Assembly (NCBI GenBank): GCA_002281855.1
Contig: NCHQ01000006.1
Span: forward strand, 1-64,000
From: Rhodospirillales bacterium 24-66-33
GTDB lineage: Bacteria > Pseudomonadota > Alphaproteobacteria > Reyranellales > Reyranellaceae
DNA length: 64,000 nt
Direction of reading: 5' to 3'
In this document: in pieces, positions 60,950 to 64,000 of the stretch
How the letters are laid out: each line of letters opens with the position of its first letter
Numbering within the stretch: position 1 is the stretch's first letter
Translations under genes and position numbers: made by a program
The notes under the pieces: generated by a model
The model's input: only the letters and a program-made list of their open reading frames with translations
The model's database searches: none
What the model was told of the DNA's origin: nothing

Positions 60950-62053
60950 TTAACCCACCACGCGCCCGATGGCGCGGGCGGTATAGTCGACGAGCGGAAT
61001 GATCCGCGCGTAGTTGAGGCGCGTGGGGCCGATCACGCCGATGGCGCCCAGGATGCGCTCCTGGGAATCGCGGAACGGCGCGACCACCATCGAGCAGCCG
61101 GTGTTGGCGAACAGCGGGTTGTCGGCGCCGATGAAGATCTGCACGCCGGTCGCGGTATTGGCGAGTTCGAGCAGGCGCACGAAGCTCTCGCCGCGCTCCA
61201 GCGCATCGAACAGGATGCGCACGCGCTCCAGATCCTCGATCGCGGTGATGTCCTCGAGCAGGCGCGCCTGGCCGCGCACGATCAGCGCGCGGCCACCCGG
61301 CTCGCCGGACCAGGTGGCCAGGCCCGATTCGATCACGCGCGCCGTGAGGTCGTTCAGCTCGGCGCGCTTGAGCTTGATGTCTTCGAGGATCAATCGGCGC
61401 GCCTCGTCGAAGGTGCGTCCGCTCAGCCGCGCGTTGAGATAGTTGCTGGCCTCGGTCAGCGCCGACGGCGGCATGCCGATGGGCGTGTCGATCACCCGGT
61501 TCTCGACATGGCCCGATTGCGTCACCGTCACGACCAGGGCACGGCCCGGCCCGAGATTGACGAACTCGATGTGCTTCAGCGGCTGCTCGGTCTTCGGCGC
61601 CATCACGAGGCCGGCGCAGCGCGACAGGCCCGACAGCATCGCGGTCGCCTGTTCCAGCGCCTCGGTGACGCTGCGGCCCGAGGGGGCGCAGCGCGCCTCG
61701 ATCGATTCGCGCTCCTCCTCGGAGACGTTGCCGACCTCGAGCAGGCCGTTCACGAACAGCCTCAGCCCGGCATCGGTCGGCAGGCGCCCGGCCGAGGTGT
61801 GGGGCGCATAGAGCAGGCCGGCGTCCTGCAGGTCGGCCATGATGTTGCGGATGGTGGCCGGCGACAGCGTCTCGGTGAGCTTGCGGGTGAGGGCGCGGGA
61901 GCCCACCGGCTCGCCGGTCTCGACATAGCCTTCCACGACGTGGCGCAACACCTCGCGGGCGCGCTCATTAAGTTCCGCCACGGAGGCGGCTCGTTGTGCT
62001 GTCGGGGTGTCGGCATGGGCACCCCCGGGCATGCCGATGCGGTGAATCGCCAT
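60950..62053 (-). CDS. hrcA: heat-inducible transcription repressor HrcA
   Basis: A 367-residue repressor of class I heat-shock genes (groESL, dnaK in other bacteria). The N-terminal winged helix is visible as LNERAREVLRHVVEGYVETGEPVGSRAL, then LSPATIRNIMADLQDAGLL. The C-terminal GAF-like region includes FIGADNPLFANTGCSMVVAPF and GAIGVIGPTRLNYARIIPLVDY. No CIRCE element is seen near it, and grpE, often adjacent, is absent in the window. It is divergent from rph. Confidence 0.94.
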   Translation of the reverse strand: MAIHRIGMPGGAHADTPTAQRAASVAELNERAREVLRHVVEGYVETGEPVGSRALTRKLTETLSPATIRNIMADLQDAGLLYAPHTSAGRLPTDAGLRLFVNGLLEVGNVSEEERESIEARCAPSGRSVTEALEQATAMLSGLSRCAGLVMAPKTEQPLKHIEFVNLGPGRALVVTVTQSGHVENRVIDTPIGMPPSALTEASNYLNARLSGRTFDEARRLILEDIKLKRAELNDLTARVIESGLATWSGEPGGRALIVRGQARLLEDITAIEDLERVRILFDALERGESFVRLLELANTATGVQIFIGADNPLFANTGCSMVVAPFRDSQERILGAIGVIGPTRLNYARIIPLVDYTARAIGRVVG

Positions 62054-62172
62054 TGGGAAAATGTAGGTAGTGCGGGGAGCACGGTCAATGAAGCCGCTCT
62101 CGAATGCCGGATGGCGTCTGGATTCGCCCTCGTCCGGGCGCTACACCGGCCGCCCGCCCGCAGGAGAAATAA

Positions 62173-62892
62173 ATGCGCCCATCAGGCCGCGCCCCCGACC
62201 AGCTTCGCCAGGTTTCCCTGGAACCCGGCTTTTCCCGTCACGCGGAGGGATCGTGCCTGGTGAAGTTCGGCGACACGCACGTTCTCTGCACCGCCTCGGT
62301 CGACGAGAAGGTGCCGCCCTGGATGCGCAACAGCGGCCGCGGCTGGGTCACGGCCGAATACGGCATGCTGCCGCGCTCGACCCATACCCGCACGGACCGT
62401 GAGGCCGCGCGCGGCAAGCAGTCGGGCCGCACCCAGGAGATTCAGCGCCTGATCGGCCGCTCGCTGCGCGCCGTCGTGAACCTGCAGGCCATGGGCGAGC
62501 GCCAGATCAACATCGACTGCGACGTGCTGCAGGCCGACGGCGGCACACGCACGGCCAGCATCACCGGCGCGTGGGTGGCCCTGCACTTCGCCTACGAGCG
62601 CCTGATCAAGGACGGCAAGCTGGCGGTCAATCCGCTGACGGGTACGGTCGCGGCCGTATCGTGCGGCCTGTGGGAAGGCACCGCGGTGCTCGACCTCGAC
62701 TATCCCGAGGATTCCAAGGCCGATGCCGATGCCAACTTCGTGCTGACCGGCGCCGGCGGCATCGTGGAAGTGCAGGGCACGGCCGAGAAGGACCCGTTCA
62801 CCGAGGCGCAGTTCCTCGAACTGCTGGCTCTGGCCAAGAAGGGCATCGGCGAACTGGTGGACCTGCAGAAACTCGCCATCGGGAAGAGCTGA
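62173..62892 (+). CDS. rph: ribonuclease PH
   Basis: A 239-residue phosphorolytic 3'-5' exoribonuclease that trims tRNA 3' ends. Motifs seen are [45 protein letters not shown] and [13 protein letters not shown], with conserved Arg residues, and [22 protein letters not shown], with the phosphate/metal Asp. AGGAG lies 8 nt before the ATG. It overlaps rdgB by one base. Confidence 0.96.
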   Translation: MRPSGRAPDQLRQVSLEPGFSRHAEGSCLVKFGDTHVLCTASVDEKVPPWMRNSGRGWVTAEYGMLPRSTHTRTDREAARGKQSGRTQEIQRLIGRSLRAVVNLQAMGERQINIDCDVLQADGGTRTASITGAWVALHFAYERLIKDGKLAVNPLTGTVAAVSCGLWEGTAVLDLDYPEDSKADADANFVLTGAGGIVEVQGTAEKDPFTEAQFLELLALAKKGIGELVDLQKLAIGKS

Positions 62893-63506
62893 TGGCGCGG
62901 CGCTTCGCCCTGCCCAAGCTCGTTGTGGCGACCCACAATCGCGGCAAGGCGGGCGAGATCCGCACGATGCTGGCCCCGTTCGGCGTCGAGATCGTCTCGG
63001 CCGCCGATCTCGGCCTGCCGGCGCCCGACGAGACGGGAACGACCTTCGAGGACAATGCCACCCTGAAGGCGCTGGCCGCCGTGCGGGGAAGCGGATTGCC
63101 GTCGCTGGCCGACGATTCCGGTCTCAGCGTGCACGCGCTCGATCACCAGCCCGGCGTCTACACCGCCGACTGGGAAGGCCCGACGCGCGACGCCATGGTC
63201 GGCATGCGCCGCATCCAGGACGAGCTGGCAGCGCGCAAGGTGCCCAAGACCGATGCGGCGCGCCTGGCGACCTTCCATTGCGTGCTGGCGCTGGCCTGGC
63301 CCGACGAGCATGTCGAGCTGTTCCATGGCACGCTCGACGGCGCCATCGTCTGGCCGCCGCGCGGTACGGGCGGTCATGGCTACGATCCCTGCTTCCAGCC
63401 GGTTGGCGAGAGGCGTACGACGGCGGAAATGTCGGACACCGAGAAGAACGCCATCAGCCATCGCGGCCGCGCCTTCCGGATGATGGTCGAGGCCTGCTTC
63501 GGATGA
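62892..63506 (+). CDS. rdgB: non-canonical purine NTP pyrophosphatase, RdgB/HAM1 family
   Basis: A 204-residue house-cleaning enzyme that hydrolyses XTP, ITP and dITP. Signatures are VVATHNRGKAGEI near the start, TTFEDNATLKALAA, LADDSGLSVHAL, GTGGHGYDP and NAISHRGRAF, in family order. The ATG overlaps the rph TGA by one base and the TGA overlaps the next start, so all three genes are coupled. The frame is open further upstream within rph; the ATG at 62892 fits best. Confidence 0.96.
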   Translation: MARRFALPKLVVATHNRGKAGEIRTMLAPFGVEIVSAADLGLPAPDETGTTFEDNATLKALAAVRGSGLPSLADDSGLSVHALDHQPGVYTADWEGPTRDAMVGMRRIQDELAARKVPKTDAARLATFHCVLALAWPDEHVELFHGTLDGAIVWPPRGTGGHGYDPCFQPVGERRTTAEMSDTEKNAISHRGRAFRMMVEACFG

Positions 63507-64000
63507 GCCGGGCGCCCCTGGGCGTCTATGTCCACTGGCCCTTCTGCAAGTCGAAGTGCCCCTATTGCGATTTCAACAGCCACGTGCGCGACGGCGTCGA
63601 GCAGGCGCGCTGGCGCACGGCGCTCCTGCGCGAGCTGGAGCATGCCGCCCGCGAGGCCCCGGACCGCCGGGTCGAGACGATGTTCTTCGGCGGCGGCACG
63701 CCCTCGCTGATGGAGCCCGAGACCGTCGCCGCGCTGATCGCGCGCACGCGGCAACTCTGGGACAGTGCGCCCGAGGTCGAGATCACTCTGGAGGCCAATC
63801 CGACCTCGGTCGAGGCCAGCCGCTTCGCCGCCCTGGCCGAGGCCGGCGTCAATCGCGTGTCGCTCGGCGTCCAGGCGCTCGAACCGCAGGCGCTGAAATT
63901 CCTCGGGCGCGAACATTCCACGGACGAGGCGCTGGACGCGCTCGCCACGGCGCGACGTCATTTCGCGCGCCATTCCTTCGACCTGATCTATGCGCGGCCC
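63503..64000 (+). CDS. hemW: radical SAM heme chaperone HemW (partial, runs off the window)
   Basis: 166 residues of the N-terminal part are visible. The [4Fe-4S] radical SAM motif is CKSKCPYC (Cys15, Cys19, Cys22), preceded by LGVYVHWPF, and followed by ETMFFGGGTPSLM and EITLEANPTSVEASRF, typical of HemW and HemN. HemW carries heme to respiratory proteins; it has long been annotated as coproporphyrinogen III oxidase. The Cys arrangement CxxxCxxC-D-F agrees with HemW; the HemN-type extra N-terminal region is absent. It overlaps rdgB in an ATGA junction. Confidence 0.93.
   Translation, partial: MSRAPLGVYVHWPFCKSKCPYCDFNSHVRDGVEQARWRTALLRELEHAAREAPDRRVETMFFGGGTPSLMEPETVAALIARTRQLWDSAPEVEITLEANPTSVEASRFAALAEAGVNRVSLGVQALEPQALKFLGREHSTDEALDALATARRHFARHSFDLIYARP

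Noticed and set aside
62054..62172. CIRCE operator between hrcA and rph
   Set aside because: No TTAGCACTC-N9-GAGTGCTAA-like repeat could be found by eye.
1..64000. tRNA, rRNA, CRISPR arrays, IS elements or integrases
   Set aside because: None could be recognised by eye; the only repeats seen are the palindromic intergenic families. Short or divergent tRNA genes cannot be ruled out without a covariance search.

Overview
The window is GC-rich, gene-dense chromosomal DNA from an alphaproteobacterium. The evidence is the block rpmH-rnpA-yidD-yidC-engB-argB, a complete System I cytochrome c maturation operon (ccmABCDEFGHI), an OxyR/AhpCF peroxide locus, hrcA divergent from rph-rdgB-hemW, and intergenic palindromic repeats of kinds common in Bradyrhizobium/Reyranella-like genomes. 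The genus cannot be fixed from the sequence alone; a Reyranella-like or related Rhodospirillales/Hyphomicrobiales lineage is a guess.

Layout. 0.1-3.6 kb: an ABC importer (two permeases and an ATPase) with a GpdQ-like phosphodiesterase. 3.8-9.7 kb: def, argB, a 2OG-Fe(II) oxygenase, then engB-yidC-yidD-rnpA-rpmH on the minus strand. 9.8-14.1 kb: a GST-like protein, a TVP38 membrane protein, an FAD/NAD(P) disulfide reductase-like protein and an orphan histidine kinase. 14.1-21.8 kb: DUF1499, a DMT exporter, cupin, GST, Ldh2-type dehydrogenase, MscS channel and alpha/beta hydrolase. 21.9-26.4 kb: a minus-strand operon of a PPOX flavoprotein, fatty acid desaturase, MetX-like hydrolase, thioredoxin-domain protein and a UGSC-type protein interrupted by an in-frame TGA. 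26.5-31.8 kb: two small Pro-rich membrane proteins, oxyR/ahpC/ahpF, DUF2442 and an NTF2-like protein. 31.9-35.1 kb: a lower-GC restriction-modification island (C5 methyltransferase with N-terminal HTH, Vsr, MvaI/BcnI-type nuclease). 35.2-42.3 kb: the ccm operon. 42.7-47.4 kb: a peptide-type ABC transporter. 47.4-53.6 kb: a tightly coupled six-gene glycan cluster. 53.7-57.4 kb: a divergent large ABC-like protein with degenerate ATPase motifs, a cNMP-binding protein and a methyltransferase. 57.4-64 kb: housekeeping genes, ending inside hemW.

The most striking item is 21903-22427 (minus). A conventional caller would stop at 94 residues. Reading the TGA at 22143-22145 as selenocysteine gives one 174-residue protein with the motif Asp-Sec-Gly-Ser-Cys-Thr-Ser-Cys. 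A 7-bp hairpin with a G-first 3-nt loop lies 19 nt after the TGA, matching the known geometry of a bacterial SECIS element. It ends an operon whose preceding gene encodes a CxxC thioredoxin-like domain fused to a large domain I do not recognise, so an undescribed selenium-dependent redox pathway is plausible. The second notable item is the 906-residue ABC-like protein at 53741-56461, in which Walker A, signature, Walker B and H-loop all deviate and about 280 residues are inserted in the nucleotide-binding domain.

No tRNA, rRNA, CRISPR array or transposase was recognised. Several families of intergenic palindromic repeats sit between genes; one abuts the start of ccmH.
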